This document shows positions 35,876 to 45,308 of a stretch of DNA of 64,000 bases, piece after piece (the stretch's first letter is position 1; every line of letters begins with the position of its first letter). The position numbers and the translations under genes were made by a program. A model generated the notes under the pieces. The model was not told the DNA's origin and did no database searches. It worked only from the letters and a program-made list of their open reading frames with translations. Source of the stretch: Bradyrhizobium diazoefficiens (GTDB lineage: Bacteria > Pseudomonadota > Alphaproteobacteria > Rhizobiales > Xanthobacteraceae); contig NZ_CP067101.1 of assembly GCF_016616425.1 (NCBI RefSeq), positions 1,922,001 through 1,986,000 on the forward strand. Reading direction: 5' to 3'.

Positions 35876-37276
35876 ATGATCCCCGTCACGTCCCTTGCCG
35901 GCAAGACCGTCGCAGTGTTCGGCCTCGGCGGCTCGGGGCTCGCCTCCTGCCACGCCCTGAAGGCCGGCGGCGCCGAGGTGATCGCGGCCGACGACAATGC
36001 CGAGAACGTCGCCAAGGCCGCGCAGGCCGGTTTCATCACGGCGGATTTGCGCAACGTCTCCTGGGCGAATTTCGCTAGCCTCGTGCTTGCGCCCGGCGTG
36101 CCGCTGACGCATCCGGTGCCGCACTGGAGCGTGCTGAAGGCGCGCGAGGCCGGTGTCGAGGTGATCGGCGACATCGAGCTGTTCTGCCGCGAGCGGCGGC
36201 GCCACGCGCCGGATGCGCCGTTCGTTGCCATCACCGGCACCAACGGCAAGTCGACCACGACGGCGCTGATCGCGCATCTGACCAAGGTTGCCGGCTACGA
36301 TACCCAGATGGGCGGCAATATCGGCACCGCGATCCTGTCGCTGGAGCCGCCGCGGATGGGCCGCGTCCACGTCATCGAGATGTCGTCCTACCAGATCGAC
36401 CTCACGCCCTCGCTCGATCCCTCCGTCGGCATCCTGCTCAATATCAGTGAGGACCACATCGATCGTCACGGCACCGTCGCGCACTACGCCGCGGTGAAAG
36501 AGCGCCTGGTTGCCGGTGTGCAGCCTGGCGGCACCTCCATCGTCGGTGTCGATGACGGCTATTGCCGCGACATCGCCGATCGGCTCGACCGTGCCGGCAA
36601 GAACGTGGTGCGCATCTCGGTCAAGAACCCGCTGGCGAGCGGCATCCATGTCGAGCACGGCAATATCGTGCGCACCTCAGGCGGCGCCCGCAGCGAAGTT
36701 GCCGCACTTGGCGGCATCGGCTCGTTGCGCGGCCAGCACAACGCGCAGAACGCGGCCTGCGCCGCCGCCGCCGCACTTGCGATGGGCATCAATCTCGATG
36801 TGCTCCAGAACGGCTTGCGCAGTTTTCCGGGTCTGGCGCATCGCATGGAGCAGGTCGGCCGTCGCGGCAACGTGCTGTTCGTCAACGATTCCAAGGGCAC
36901 CAACGCCGACGCAACTGCGCATGCGCTGTCGTCCTTCTCGGACATCTTCTGGATTGCCGGCGGCAAGCCGAAGGCCGGCGGCATCACCAGCCTGACCGGT
37001 TTCTTCCCGCGCATCCGAAAAGCCTATCTGATCGGCGAGGCCGCGCCGGAGTTTTCGGGCACGCTGGGCGCGCAGGTCGCGCACGAGATCAGCCAGACAC
37101 TGGACGTCGCCGTCGAGCACGCGGCGCGCGATGCGGAGGCCTCGGGGCTCAGCGACGCCGTCGTGCTGCTGTCACCTGCCTGCGCCTCCTTTGACCAGTA
37201 CCGCAATTTCGAAATCCGCGGCACCAGGTTCCGCGAGCTGGTGCAAGCCTTGCCGGGCGTCATGCCGGTGGTGTGA
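35876..37276 (+). CDS. murD: UDP-MurNAc-L-Ala:D-Glu ligase
   Basis: 466 residues. Rossmann start ([17 protein letters not shown]), ATP loop GTNGKSTTT (~121-129), [30 protein letters not shown] and the C-terminal [19 protein letters not shown], which is the MurD-specific motif. Adds D-glutamate to UDP-MurNAc-L-alanine. Only 7 bp separates it from mraY, so they are in the same transcript. Confidence 0.96.
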   Translation: MIPVTSLAGKTVAVFGLGGSGLASCHALKAGGAEVIAADDNAENVAKAAQAGFITADLRNVSWANFASLVLAPGVPLTHPVPHWSVLKAREAGVEVIGDIELFCRERRRHAPDAPFVAITGTNGKSTTTALIAHLTKVAGYDTQMGGNIGTAILSLEPPRMGRVHVIEMSSYQIDLTPSLDPSVGILLNISEDHIDRHGTVAHYAAVKERLVAGVQPGGTSIVGVDDGYCRDIADRLDRAGKNVVRISVKNPLASGIHVEHGNIVRTSGGARSEVAALGGIGSLRGQHNAQNAACAAAAALAMGINLDVLQNGLRSFPGLAHRMEQVGRRGNVLFVNDSKGTNADATAHALSSFSDIFWIAGGKPKAGGITSLTGFFPRIRKAYLIGEAAPEFSGTLGAQVAHEISQTLDVAVEHAARDAEASGLSDAVVLLSPACASFDQYRNFEIRGTRFRELVQALPGVMPVV

Positions 37277-37301
37277 GGACGTCGACAACGCGGGATGACG
37301 C

Positions 37302-37594
37302 ATGAATTTGCTGGGTGCGTGGCTGGTAGATGAGAGGGACGAGTTGGCGCTACCCGTTTGGGAAACGTCGTGCTTGAGTTCGATGAAAATGGCGGGCTGC
37401 GCTACACGATTCGTGAGCAGGACAAGCGTCAAATCATCAACCTTCGATATCGGGTGGAGGGCTCGACGATTGTCACAGACCAGCCCTCGGCGTCACAAGT
37501 TGAACGCACCCAATTCTCCTTCGCCGACGATGGCGTGCTGACTCTCACCTTCGGCGGTGTACCGTATCGGTTCGTTAGGGCATCTGGGCCGTAG
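37302..37594 (+). pseudogene. frameshifted small lipocalin-like protein gene
   Basis: The first frame (from 37302) reads MNLLGAWLVDERDELAL, and after one missing base near 37352-37356 another frame continues with TRLGNVVLEFDENGG, then QIINLRYRVEGSTIVTDQPS and FADDGVLTLTFGGVPYRF, to the stop at 37594. Joined, the ~97-residue product looks like a single small beta-rich, lipocalin-like protein whose known relatives have this order of motifs (LxGxW, TYRVEGDxIVTDQPS). The shift therefore looks like a one-base deletion. It could be a true pseudogene, a programmed shift or a sequencing error. It sits between murD and ftsW, where no such gene is normal. Confidence 0.65.
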
Positions 37595-37695
37595 TCCGGC
37601 ATGAACTCATCTCTCAAAAGTTACCGATCTCCTTAACCCCCCGGTAACCAACCTCGGCGACCAATGGACGGACCTCTGTCCGAAAGCGGCCGCCC

Positions 37696-38847
37696 ATGCT
37701 CTCCCGTGAAGAACGCACCCCCTTTTCCGAGTGGTGGTGGACCGTCGACAAGCCGCTGATGGGCGCCATCCTGGCGCTGATGCTGACCGGGGTGATCCTG
37801 TCGCTGGCCGCGAGCCCGCCGGTTGCGACCCGCATCGGGCTCGATCCCTTCCACTTCTTCAACCGCCACGTGATGTTCCTGGCGCCGTCCTTCATGGTGA
37901 TGGTGGGCGTCTCCTTCCTGTCGCCGCGGTCGATTCGCCGAAGCGCGCTGATCATCTTCACGGTCAGCATCATTCTGATCGTCGTGACGCTCGCGATCGG
38001 CCCCGAGGTGAAGGGCTCGCGGCGCTGGATCACGCTGCTCGGCGTCAACATCCAGGCCTCCGAAATCGCAAAGCCGTCGTTCGTCGTCATCGCGGCCTGG
38101 CTGTTTGCGGAATCGACCAAGCGGCCGGAGATGCCGGCGACCTCGATGGCGCTGGTGCTGCTCTTGATGCTGGTCTCGCTGCTGGTGATGGAGCCGGATT
38201 TCGGCCAGACCATGCTGATCCTGATGGTGTGGGGCTCGCTGTTCTTCATCGCGGGCATGCGCATGATCTGGGTGTTCGGGCTGGCAGGCCTCGGTGCGGC
38301 CGGCCTGTTCAGCGCCTATCTGTTCGTCCCGCACGTCGCCGGCCGCATCAAGCGTTTCATGAATCCGGCCTCGGGCGATACCTTCCAGGTCGATACCGCC
38401 ATGGAGGCCTTCTACAACGGCGGCTGGTTCGGCCTCGGACCGGGCGAGGGCATCGCCAAGCGCAGCCTGCCGGACAGCCATACCGACTTCGTGTTCGCGG
38501 TCGCCGCCGAGGAATTCGGCATCATCCTGTGCCTTGCCATGCTGGCGCTGTTCGCCTTCGTCGTGATCCGCACGCTGTCGCGCGCCTATGCCAACGAGGA
38601 CATGTTCTCGCGCTTCGCGGCCTCGGGCCTTGCGATCCTGTTCGGCGTGCAGGCCGCGATCAACATGTCGGTGAACCTCCAGCTCATCCCCGCCAAGGGC
38701 ATGACGCTGCCGTTCATCTCCTACGGTGGCTCCTCGATCGTGTCGCTGGCCTATGGCGTCGGCATGATGCTGGCGCTGACGCGCCTGCGCCCGCGCACCG
38801 AAGTCGAGGCGAGCGGCCACGCCGACGCGATGCGCAGCTACGCGTGA
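37696..38847 (+). CDS. ftsW: septal peptidoglycan glycosyltransferase of the SEDS family
   Basis: 383 residues, ~10 transmembrane helices. SEDS landmarks: GSRRWITLLGVNIQASEIAKPSFV, LLVMEPDFGQTMLI, GLGPGEGIAKRSLPDSHTDF and the C-terminal LPFISYGGSSIV. FtsW polymerises lipid II into septal glycan with FtsI. Starts at 37696, 101 bp after the frameshifted gene. The gap to murG contains palindromic repeat copy D1. Confidence 0.95.
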   Translation: MLSREERTPFSEWWWTVDKPLMGAILALMLTGVILSLAASPPVATRIGLDPFHFFNRHVMFLAPSFMVMVGVSFLSPRSIRRSALIIFTVSIILIVVTLAIGPEVKGSRRWITLLGVNIQASEIAKPSFVVIAAWLFAESTKRPEMPATSMALVLLLMLVSLLVMEPDFGQTMLILMVWGSLFFIAGMRMIWVFGLAGLGAAGLFSAYLFVPHVAGRIKRFMNPASGDTFQVDTAMEAFYNGGWFGLGPGEGIAKRSLPDSHTDFVFAVAAEEFGIILCLAMLALFAFVVIRTLSRAYANEDMFSRFAASGLAILFGVQAAINMSVNLQLIPAKGMTLPFISYGGSSIVSLAYGVGMMLALTRLRPRTEVEASGHADAMRSYA

Positions 38848-38855
38848 CAGGTCTC

Positions 38856-38959
38856 GTGTCCCGGACAAGCGCAGCGAAGCGGAGCGCAGAGCCGGGACCC
38901 AGAATGCCGCACCAATGGGTCCCGGTTCAGCAGCGCACCACGCTGCGCCCGGGGCACGC
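38856..38959. repeat. intergenic palindromic repeat, family D copy 1
   Basis: GTGTCCCGGACAAGCGCAGCG with a complementary CGCTGCGCCCGGGGCACGC end and an inner GCCGGGACCCAGAATGC; the second copy is at 52703-52806. Located between ftsW and murG. Confidence 0.75.
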
Positions 38960-39011
38960 ACGCCGTGTAGCCGGCTCGCAATGACGGCGAAGGCCTTGTA
39001 AAAAGACACTT

Positions 39012-40112
39012 ATGGACACGTCCCCCCTGATTCTTCTCGCCGCGGGCGGCACCGGCGGCCATCTGTTTCCGGCCGAGGCGCTGGGCGTCGAGCTGATCCG
39101 GCGCGGCTTTCGCGTCCGCCTCGTGACGGACGAGCGCGCGCTCCGTTACAGCGGGCTGTTCAGCAAGGACATGATCGATGTCGTGTCGAGCGAGACCGCG
39201 CGCGGCCGCAATCCGCTCCAGCTCGCCTATGCCGGACTCACGCTCGCCGCCGGCACGCTGTCCGCTTACAGCCTGATCAAGCGCCTGAAGCCCGTCGCCG
39301 TCGTCGGCTTTGGCGGCTATCCGACGCTGCCGCCGTTGGTCGCGGCGAAATTCGCCGGCGTGCCCGGCATCATCCACGACGCCAATGCGGTGCTCGGCCG
39401 CGCCAATCGGTTCCTGTCGAGCCGCGTTCGCGCCATCGCAACGTCCTTGCCCGGCGTTCTCGACCGCGATCCGGCGCTCTCCGGCAAGACCACGACGGTC
39501 GGCACGCCGATGCGCCCGGCAGTGCTCGCCGCGGCTGCTGTCAAATATTCTGCCCCTGAAACCAACGGGCCGCTGCGCCTGCTCGTCGTCGGCGGCAGCC
39601 AGGGCGCACGCATCATGGCCGATATCGTGCCGGGCGCAATTGAGCGGCTCGAGCCCGCGCTGTGGGGCCGGCTCGTCCTTACCCAGCAGGTGCGCGACGA
39701 GGACATGACTCGCGTGCGCGCGGTCTACGACAGGCTCAAGATCAATGCCGAGCTCGCGCCGTTCTTCACCGACCTGCCGGCACGGCTCGCTTCAAATCAT
39801 CTCGTGGTATCGCGCTCCGGTGCCGGCACGGTCGCCGAGCTCGCCGCGATTGGCCGGCCCTCGATCCTGGTGCCGCTGCCGGGTTCGATCGACCAGGACC
39901 AGTTCGCCAATGCCGGCGTACTGGTCAAGGTCAATGGCGCGATCCGCATCCCGCAGACCGAGTTCACCGCCGATCGCCTCGCCGCCGAAATCTCCGCCTT
40001 CGCCGCCGAGCCCGCGCGCCTTGCCGCCATGGCCGAGGCCGCCGGCGGCGCCGGCCGTCTCGATGCGGCCGAACGGCTGGCGGATCTGGTGGTCAAGGTC
40101 GCGGGACTCTGA
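39012..40112 (+). CDS. murG: N-acetylglucosaminyl transferase making lipid II
   Basis: 366 residues with GT-B fold: N-terminal AAGGTGGHLFPA (residues ~10-21), GFGGYPTLPPL, and the donor-site VVSRSGAGTVAELAAIGRPSI followed by LPGSIDQDQFANA. MurG adds GlcNAc from UDP-GlcNAc to lipid I on the inner membrane face. The murG-murC gap holds repeat copy B2. Confidence 0.95.
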   Translation: MDTSPLILLAAGGTGGHLFPAEALGVELIRRGFRVRLVTDERALRYSGLFSKDMIDVVSSETARGRNPLQLAYAGLTLAAGTLSAYSLIKRLKPVAVVGFGGYPTLPPLVAAKFAGVPGIIHDANAVLGRANRFLSSRVRAIATSLPGVLDRDPALSGKTTTVGTPMRPAVLAAAAVKYSAPETNGPLRLLVVGGSQGARIMADIVPGAIERLEPALWGRLVLTQQVRDEDMTRVRAVYDRLKINAELAPFFTDLPARLASNHLVVSRSGAGTVAELAAIGRPSILVPLPGSIDQDQFANAGVLVKVNGAIRIPQTEFTADRLAAEISAFAAEPARLAAMAEAAGGAGRLDAAERLADLVVKVAGL

Positions 40113-40150
40113 CGCCTGTTCCGCCCCAGATGGCCAAAAAAAAGCCCCTT

Positions 40151-40249
40151 GTCATGCCCCGCGAAAGCGGGGCATCCAGTATCCGACGCAGTTGATTTGA
40201 ATCTCTGGCGTCGCGGAGTACTGGATCGTCCGCCTTCGCGGACGATGAC
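40151..40249. repeat. intergenic palindromic repeat, family B copy 2
   Basis: GTCATGCCCCGCGAAAGCGGGGCATCCAGTAT at the left and GTACTGGATCGTCCGCCTTCGCGGACGATGAC at the right, each a stem-loop, in the murG-murC gap. Confidence 0.8.
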
Positions 40250-40263
40250 CTCAAGGAAACCAC

Positions 40264-41667
40264 ATGAGACTGCCGCGCGAGATCGGACCCATCCACTTCG
40301 TCGGGATCGGCGGGATCGGCATGAGCGGCATCGCCGAGGTGCTGGTCAATCTCGGCTATGCCGTGCAGGGTTCGGACGCTTCCGACAATTACAATCTAGA
40401 CCGCCTGCGCAAGAAGGGTGCGAAGGTTTCGGTCGGCCACAAAGCCGAGAATATCGATGGTGCCGAGGTCGTCGTGGTTTCCACCGCAATCAAGCGCGAC
40501 AATCCGGAACTGATGGCGGCGCGCGAACGGCGCATTCCCGTGGTGCGCCGCGCCGAGATGCTGGCCGAACTGATGCGGCTGAAGAGCTGCGTCGCCATCG
40601 CCGGCACCCACGGCAAGACCACGACGACCACGATGGTCGCAACGCTGCTCGACGCCGGGGGGCTCGATCCCACCGTCATCAACGGTGGCATCATCAACGC
40701 CTACGGCTCCAACGCGCGTCTCGGCGCCGGCGACTGGATGGTGGTCGAAGCGGACGAAAGCGACGGCACGTTCCTGAAGCTGCCGACCGACGTCGCGATC
40801 GTCACCAATGTCGACCCCGAGCATCTCGACCACTTCAAGACCTTCGAGGCCGTGCAGGACGCGTTCCGTCATTTCGTCGAGAACCTGCCGTTCTACGGCT
40901 TTGCCGTGATGTGCAGCGATCATCCCGTGGTGCAGAGCCTCGTCGGCAAGATCGAGGATCGCCGCATTATCACCTATGGCGAAAACCCGCAGGCCGACGC
41001 GCGGCTCGTCGATCTCACCCCGATGGGTGGCGGATCGAAATTCACGGTCGCGTTCCGCGACCGCAAGACCGGCGCTGGGCATGAGATTGCAGAGCTGATG
41101 CTGCCGATGCCGGGACGCCACAACGCTTCCAATGCGACCGCCGCGATCGCGGTGGCGCGCGAGCTCGGCGTGTCCGACGAAGCGATCCGCAAGGCGATCG
41201 CCGGCTTCGGCGGCGTCAAGCGACGCTTCACCAAGACCGGCGATTGGAACGGCGTCACCGTCATCGACGATTACGGCCATCACCCCATCGAGATCGCGGC
41301 CGTGCTGAAGGCGGCGCGGGAATCCACCAACGGCAAGATCATCGCCGTGGTGCAGCCACATCGCTACACCCGCCTGCAGTCGCTGTTCGAGGAGTTCTGC
41401 ACCTGCTTCAACGATGCTGACGCGGTCATCGTCGCCGACGTCTATGCCGCTGGCGAAGCGCCGATCGACGGTATCGACCGCGACCATTTCGTCGCAGGCC
41501 TGCGGGCCCATGGCCATCGCGAGGTGATCGCGCTGCCGGCAGCGTCGGAGCTCGCGGGCATTGTCAAGGGACTGGCGAACTCCGGCGATCTCGTCGTGTG
41601 CTTGGGGGCGGGCAACATCACGCAATGGGCGTATGCCTTGCCGGACGAATTGAAGGCGCTGGTGTGA
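40264..41667 (+). CDS. murC: UDP-N-acetylmuramate:L-alanine ligase
   Basis: 467 residues. N-terminal [21 protein letters not shown] loop GTHGKTTTT (~114-122), [12 protein letters not shown], and C-terminal [14 protein letters not shown] plus [11 protein letters not shown]. MurC adds L-alanine to UDP-MurNAc, the first peptide step. The 208-bp gap to murB is filled by a repeat. Confidence 0.97.
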   Translation: MRLPREIGPIHFVGIGGIGMSGIAEVLVNLGYAVQGSDASDNYNLDRLRKKGAKVSVGHKAENIDGAEVVVVSTAIKRDNPELMAARERRIPVVRRAEMLAELMRLKSCVAIAGTHGKTTTTTMVATLLDAGGLDPTVINGGIINAYGSNARLGAGDWMVVEADESDGTFLKLPTDVAIVTNVDPEHLDHFKTFEAVQDAFRHFVENLPFYGFAVMCSDHPVVQSLVGKIEDRRIITYGENPQADARLVDLTPMGGGSKFTVAFRDRKTGAGHEIAELMLPMPGRHNASNATAAIAVARELGVSDEAIRKAIAGFGGVKRRFTKTGDWNGVTVIDDYGHHPIEIAAVLKAARESTNGKIIAVVQPHRYTRLQSLFEEFCTCFNDADAVIVADVYAAGEAPIDGIDRDHFVAGLRAHGHREVIALPAASELAGIVKGLANSGDLVVCLGAGNITQWAYALPDELKALV

Positions 41668-41712
41668 GGGCGGTGATTTTGATTTCGCTATTCGCCATGA
41701 AACACACTGCGC

Positions 41713-41818
41713 TCCCTCCCCCCTTGTGGGGGAGGGTGGGGGAGAGGGGTAGCCACGAACTCCGACCTCGCTTGGGGCTACCCCCCTCCCTGACCCTCCC
41801 CCACAAGGGGGGAGGGAA
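41713..41818. repeat. long inverted repeat between murC and murB
   Basis: CCCTCCCCCCTTGTGGGGGA and TCCCCCACAAGGGGGGAGGG arms enclose a TAGCC.../...GGCTA inner pair; the transcript would fold into a ~100-nt stem-loop. Confidence 0.8.
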
Positions 41819-41875
41819 TAGAAGCAATGCGCCTGCCTTACACGAGCTAGATTTTCGCGGAGGCGGTGCAGTCGC

Positions 41876-42796
41876 ATGAGCTTCCCCGACATCACTTCCT
41901 CGCTCAAAGCCGCGATGCCGGAGCTGCGCGGCCGGCTGCTCGCCAACCAGTCGCTTGCCGAACTCACCTGGTTTCGCGTCGGCGGTCCGGCGCAGGTGCT
42001 GTTCACGCCGGCGGACGAGGACGATCTCGCCTATTTTCTCGCGCATCTTGCTTCCGACATCCCCCTCTATGTCGTCGGCGTCGGCTCCAACCTGATCGTG
42101 CGTGACGGCGGCATCGCGGGTGTGGTGGTCCGGCTGGCGCCGCGCGCCTTCGGCGAGGCGTGCGCGAGCGACGATGTCGTCACCGCCGGCGCTGCTGTGC
42201 TCGACAAGCGTGTGGCGGAGGTCGCCGCGTCGGCCAATATCGGCGGGCTCGAATTCTACTTCGGCATTCCCGGCACGATCGGCGGCGCCTTGCGCATGAA
42301 CGCGGGCGCCAATGGCGGCGAGACCAAGGACGTGCTGGTCGAAGCGACCGGCATCGGGCGCGATGGCAGGAAGCACGTGTTCTCCAACGCCGAGATGAAG
42401 TTCGTCTACCGTAACAGCGGCGTCGATCCCTCCATCATCTTCACCTCCGCGCGCTTTCGCGGTCAGATCAGGGACGCTGATACGATCCGCGCGCGCATGG
42501 CTGACGTGCAAAGCCATCGCGAGACTGCGCAGCCGGTCCGCGAAAAGACCGGCGGTTCGACCTTCAAGAATCCGCCCGGCCATTCCGCCTGGAAGCTGGT
42601 CGACGCTGCCGGCTGCCGCGGTTTGCGCGTCGGCGGCGCGCAGGTCTCCGAGATGCATTGCAATTTCCTGATCAACACGGGCGATGCCACCGCGCACGAC
42701 ATCGAGACGCTGGGCGAAACCGTACGCGAGCGGGTGAAGGCAAATTCCGGAATTGAGCTACACTGGGAAATCAAGCGGATCGGGGTTTCCGCGTGA
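41876..42796 (+). CDS. murB: UDP-N-acetylenolpyruvoylglucosamine reductase
   Basis: 306 residues. FAD-binding features [20 protein letters not shown] and [24 protein letters not shown], then the catalytic region VYRNSGVD (Ser proton donor follows in [24 protein letters not shown]). Type I MurB, which reduces the enolpyruvyl group to form UDP-MurNAc with NADPH. Followed by repeat copy C3 before ddl. Confidence 0.95.
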   Translation: MSFPDITSSLKAAMPELRGRLLANQSLAELTWFRVGGPAQVLFTPADEDDLAYFLAHLASDIPLYVVGVGSNLIVRDGGIAGVVVRLAPRAFGEACASDDVVTAGAAVLDKRVAEVAASANIGGLEFYFGIPGTIGGALRMNAGANGGETKDVLVEATGIGRDGRKHVFSNAEMKFVYRNSGVDPSIIFTSARFRGQIRDADTIRARMADVQSHRETAQPVREKTGGSTFKNPPGHSAWKLVDAAGCRGLRVGGAQVSEMHCNFLINTGDATAHDIETLGETVRERVKANSGIELHWEIKRIGVSA

Positions 42797-42797
42797 G

Positions 42798-42922
42798 TGT
42801 CATTCCGGGGCTCGCGAAGCGAGAACTACGATGCGCAATTGCGCATCGGAGAATCCATCGGGCGCCGGAGACGGTGATGAAATGGATTCCGGGTTCGATG
42901 CTGCGCATCGCCCCGGAATGAC
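42798..42922. repeat. intergenic palindromic repeat, family C copy 3
   Basis: Starts TGTCATTCCGGGGCTCGCGAAGCGAG and ends CGCCCCGGAATGAC, with an inner ATGCGCAATTGCGCAT palindrome. Confidence 0.8.
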
Positions 42923-42943
42923 GAACTGGAGAGATTGCGGACT

Positions 42944-43936
42944 ATGAACATGCGCATCACCATCCTCTTCGGCGGCTCCAACAGAGAGCGTCTTGTCTCG
43001 GTCGCCTCAGCCCAGGCGCTGCATCAGGTACTGCCCGAGGCCGACCTGTGGTGGTGGGACGTCGAGGACAAGGTGCATGTGGTGCAGTCGAGACAGCTGC
43101 TTGAACACGCCCGTCCGTTCGAGGACGAGTTCAAGCCCGGCACATCAGGCATTCCACTGGAGCTGGCGCTCGACCAGGCCAAGGCCGAGGATCGCGTCCT
43201 TGTGCTCGGCCTGCATGGCGGGCGTGCCGAGAACGGCGAATTGCAGGTGATGTGCGAAGCGCGCGGCGTACCCTTCACCGGTTCGGGCTCGGCCTCCTCA
43301 CATCTTGCCTTCGACAAGATCGCCGCCAAGCGGTTCGCCGCACTCGGCGGTGTGACGCCGCCGGCCAACGTTGCGCTCGACGACATCGACGAAGCCTTCG
43401 CCGAATACGGGAGGTTGATCGCCAAGCCTGCGAAGGACGGGTCCAGCTATGGCCTGATCTTCGTCAACGCCAAGCAGGATCTCGTCGCCGTCCGCAATGC
43501 GGCCAGGCACGAGGAGTATGTGATCGAGCCCTATATCGCCGGCGTCGAGGCGACCTGCGGCGTGCTGGAGCGCGCCGATGGTTCGATCATCTCGCTGCCG
43601 CCGATCGAGATCATTCCCGGCGAGGGCAATTTCGACTACGCCGCAAAATATCTCCTGAAGTCGACCCAGGAGATCTGCCCCGGCCGTTTCGCACCCGAGA
43701 TCACCGCCGCGCTGAAGGCGCAGGCGATGCTGGCGCACCGCGCGATGTCCTGCACCGGCTATTCCCGGTCGGACTTCATCGTCTCGGACCGGGGCCTGGT
43801 CTATCTCGAGACCAACACGCTGCCCGGGCTGACCAAGTCCTCGCTCTACCCCAAGGCGCTGAAGGCCGAGGGTATCGAATTCGTCGACTTCCTGCGCGGC
43901 CTGGTAGAGCTCGCCGGGCGGGGTGTGCGGAAATAG
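42944..43936 (+). CDS. ddl: D-alanine--D-alanine ligase, divergent variant
   Basis: 330 residues from ATG 42944 (GGAGAG upstream; a TTG at 42935 is less likely). ATP-grasp ligase layout: GGSNRERLVSVAS, GSGSASSHLAFDKIAAKRF, KPAKDGSSYGL (catalytic Ser), GNFDYAAKYL (catalytic Tyr) and ETNTLPGLT (metal). The usual HGxxGEDG loop reads LHGGRAENGELQ, and the N-terminal loop has Asn instead of Ser/Ala before RE, so it is a divergent member. It makes D-Ala-D-Ala for MurF. The position in the cluster supports the role. Confidence 0.88.
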   Translation: MNMRITILFGGSNRERLVSVASAQALHQVLPEADLWWWDVEDKVHVVQSRQLLEHARPFEDEFKPGTSGIPLELALDQAKAEDRVLVLGLHGGRAENGELQVMCEARGVPFTGSGSASSHLAFDKIAAKRFAALGGVTPPANVALDDIDEAFAEYGRLIAKPAKDGSSYGLIFVNAKQDLVAVRNAARHEEYVIEPYIAGVEATCGVLERADGSIISLPPIEIIPGEGNFDYAAKYLLKSTQEICPGRFAPEITAALKAQAMLAHRAMSCTGYSRSDFIVSDRGLVYLETNTLPGLTKSSLYPKALKAEGIEFVDFLRGLVELAGRGVRK

Positions 43937-44285
43937 TTAGGACTGGTTAACGGCCGGACGGGCGAAACTGCCCGGTTTGGCGCCCAAAACCGATAAAATG
44001 CCGGATATCGCGGCATAAATGCCTCACATGGCGGGGCAAATTGCGCCGGGCGTTAACGAATTTTACCTTTTGTTTACCAGGACGTCCGAAGGTTAACGCT
44101 GGCGGCGCATATGGCGCTTTGGCTGTCGGCGCGTGAGCTGTTGCGGGTGATGTCACCTCCAGCGAACGCTTTGAAGGGGAGAGGCTTCTTCTGCTGAAGA
44201 CCAGCACCCGGCCCGGCACGCCCAGGACGTCATGTTCGCCAGGATCCGCGCGATGTCGCGGACAAACTGTTGACGAGCTCGTGCA
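43937..44285. other. ddl-ftsQ intergenic region with putative promoter/terminator signals
   Basis: 349 bp. A small stem (CGGGCGAAACTGCCCG, 43958-43973) follows ddl. Four GTTAAC/TTTAC-type words (43950, 44053, 44074-44080, 44092) cluster upstream of ftsQ; GTTAACGAATTTTACC resembles a degenerate CtrA full site, as expected for cell-cycle control of ftsQA, but is not a perfect match. No coding sequence. Confidence 0.35.
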
Positions 44286-45308
44286 ATGGATGGAGCAGGA
44301 AGCCTCACCCGGTCGCTTTTCAGATCGCTGAGGCCCCAAGCTGACCTGAAGGCGGCCGCGATCGGAGCGGTCGTGCTTCTGCGCGAGTGGGTGCAGGACA
44401 AGCGCGACGAGCAGCGCGCTGCTGCCAAGATCAAGTCCAGAGTCAGGACAAAGGCCGTCGCCGAACGCGAGCCGCCGCCGCGCGTGGTTGCACTCGTCGA
44501 GCGCTACCTGCCGCGCCGGGTCGGGATCAGCATGACCGTGCTGCTGCTGATCGGAAGCTGCGGTTTCGGCATCGTCAAGGGCGGCCATCTCCAGGATTTC
44601 ATCACCGCGGTCAGCGACGCCCGCAACGCGCTGGCCAATTCCGCCGGCTTCCGCATCACCTCCGTGGTGATCAACGGCCGCAAGCAGCTCAGCCAGGACG
44701 AGATCCTGGCGATCGGCGGCGTCAGCGGCCGCTCCTCGCTGCTGTTCCTCGACGCCGACGCGGTGCGCGACAAGCTCAAGGCCAATCCCTGGATCGCGGA
44801 TGCAACCGTACTGAAGCTCTATCCGGGCCAGCTCATGATCGAGCTCACCGAGCGCAAGGCTTTCGCGCTGTGGCAGGAGGCCGGCCGGCTCTCGGTCATC
44901 GCCGATGACGGCGCCGTGCTCGAGCCCTACGTCTCGCGTCGCTTCCTGTCGCTGCCGCTGGTGGTCGGCAAGGGCGCCGAGACCCAGGCCCGCGACTTCC
45001 TCGCGCTGCTGGCGCGCTATCCGCAGGTCAATTCGGTGACGAAGGCTGCGATCTTCGTCGGCGAGCGGCGCTGGAACCTGAGGCTCAAGGACGGCCTCGA
45101 CATCCGCCTGCCCGAGCAGGACGTCGGCAACGCGCTTGCGATGCTGACCAAGCTCGACAAGGAGGACAGGCTGTTCTCCCGCGACATCGTCGCCGTCGAC
45201 ATGCGCTTGCCCGATCGGCTGGTGGTGCAGCTGTCCGAGGACGCCGCCAAGGCGCGCGAGGATCAGTTCAAGGACAAGAAGAAAAAGAAGGCCGGGGATT
45301 CCGCATGA
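44286..45308 (+). CDS. ftsQ: cell division protein FtsQ
   Basis: 340 residues. A ~80-residue basic cytoplasmic region, one transmembrane helix (~80-102, ISMTVLLLIGSCGFGIVKG), a POTRA domain starting near 115 (FRITSVVINGRKQLSQDEILAI) and the FtsQ/DivIB beta domain (GAETQARDFLALLARYP, WNLRLKDGLDIRLP). It ends in a Lys-rich tail. FtsQ bridges early and late divisome proteins. The start codon has a poor ribosome site; the stop overlaps the start of ftsA by 4 bp. Confidence 0.92.
   Translation: MDGAGSLTRSLFRSLRPQADLKAAAIGAVVLLREWVQDKRDEQRAAAKIKSRVRTKAVAEREPPPRVVALVERYLPRRVGISMTVLLLIGSCGFGIVKGGHLQDFITAVSDARNALANSAGFRITSVVINGRKQLSQDEILAIGGVSGRSSLLFLDADAVRDKLKANPWIADATVLKLYPGQLMIELTERKAFALWQEAGRLSVIADDGAVLEPYVSRRFLSLPLVVGKGAETQARDFLALLARYPQVNSVTKAAIFVGERRWNLRLKDGLDIRLPEQDVGNALAMLTKLDKEDRLFSRDIVAVDMRLPDRLVVQLSEDAAKAREDQFKDKKKKKAGDSA

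Noticed and set aside
44051-44100. CtrA full site upstream of ftsQ
   Set aside because: GTTAACGAATTTTACC matches only one half of the consensus well, so it is reported only as part of the gap, not as a site.
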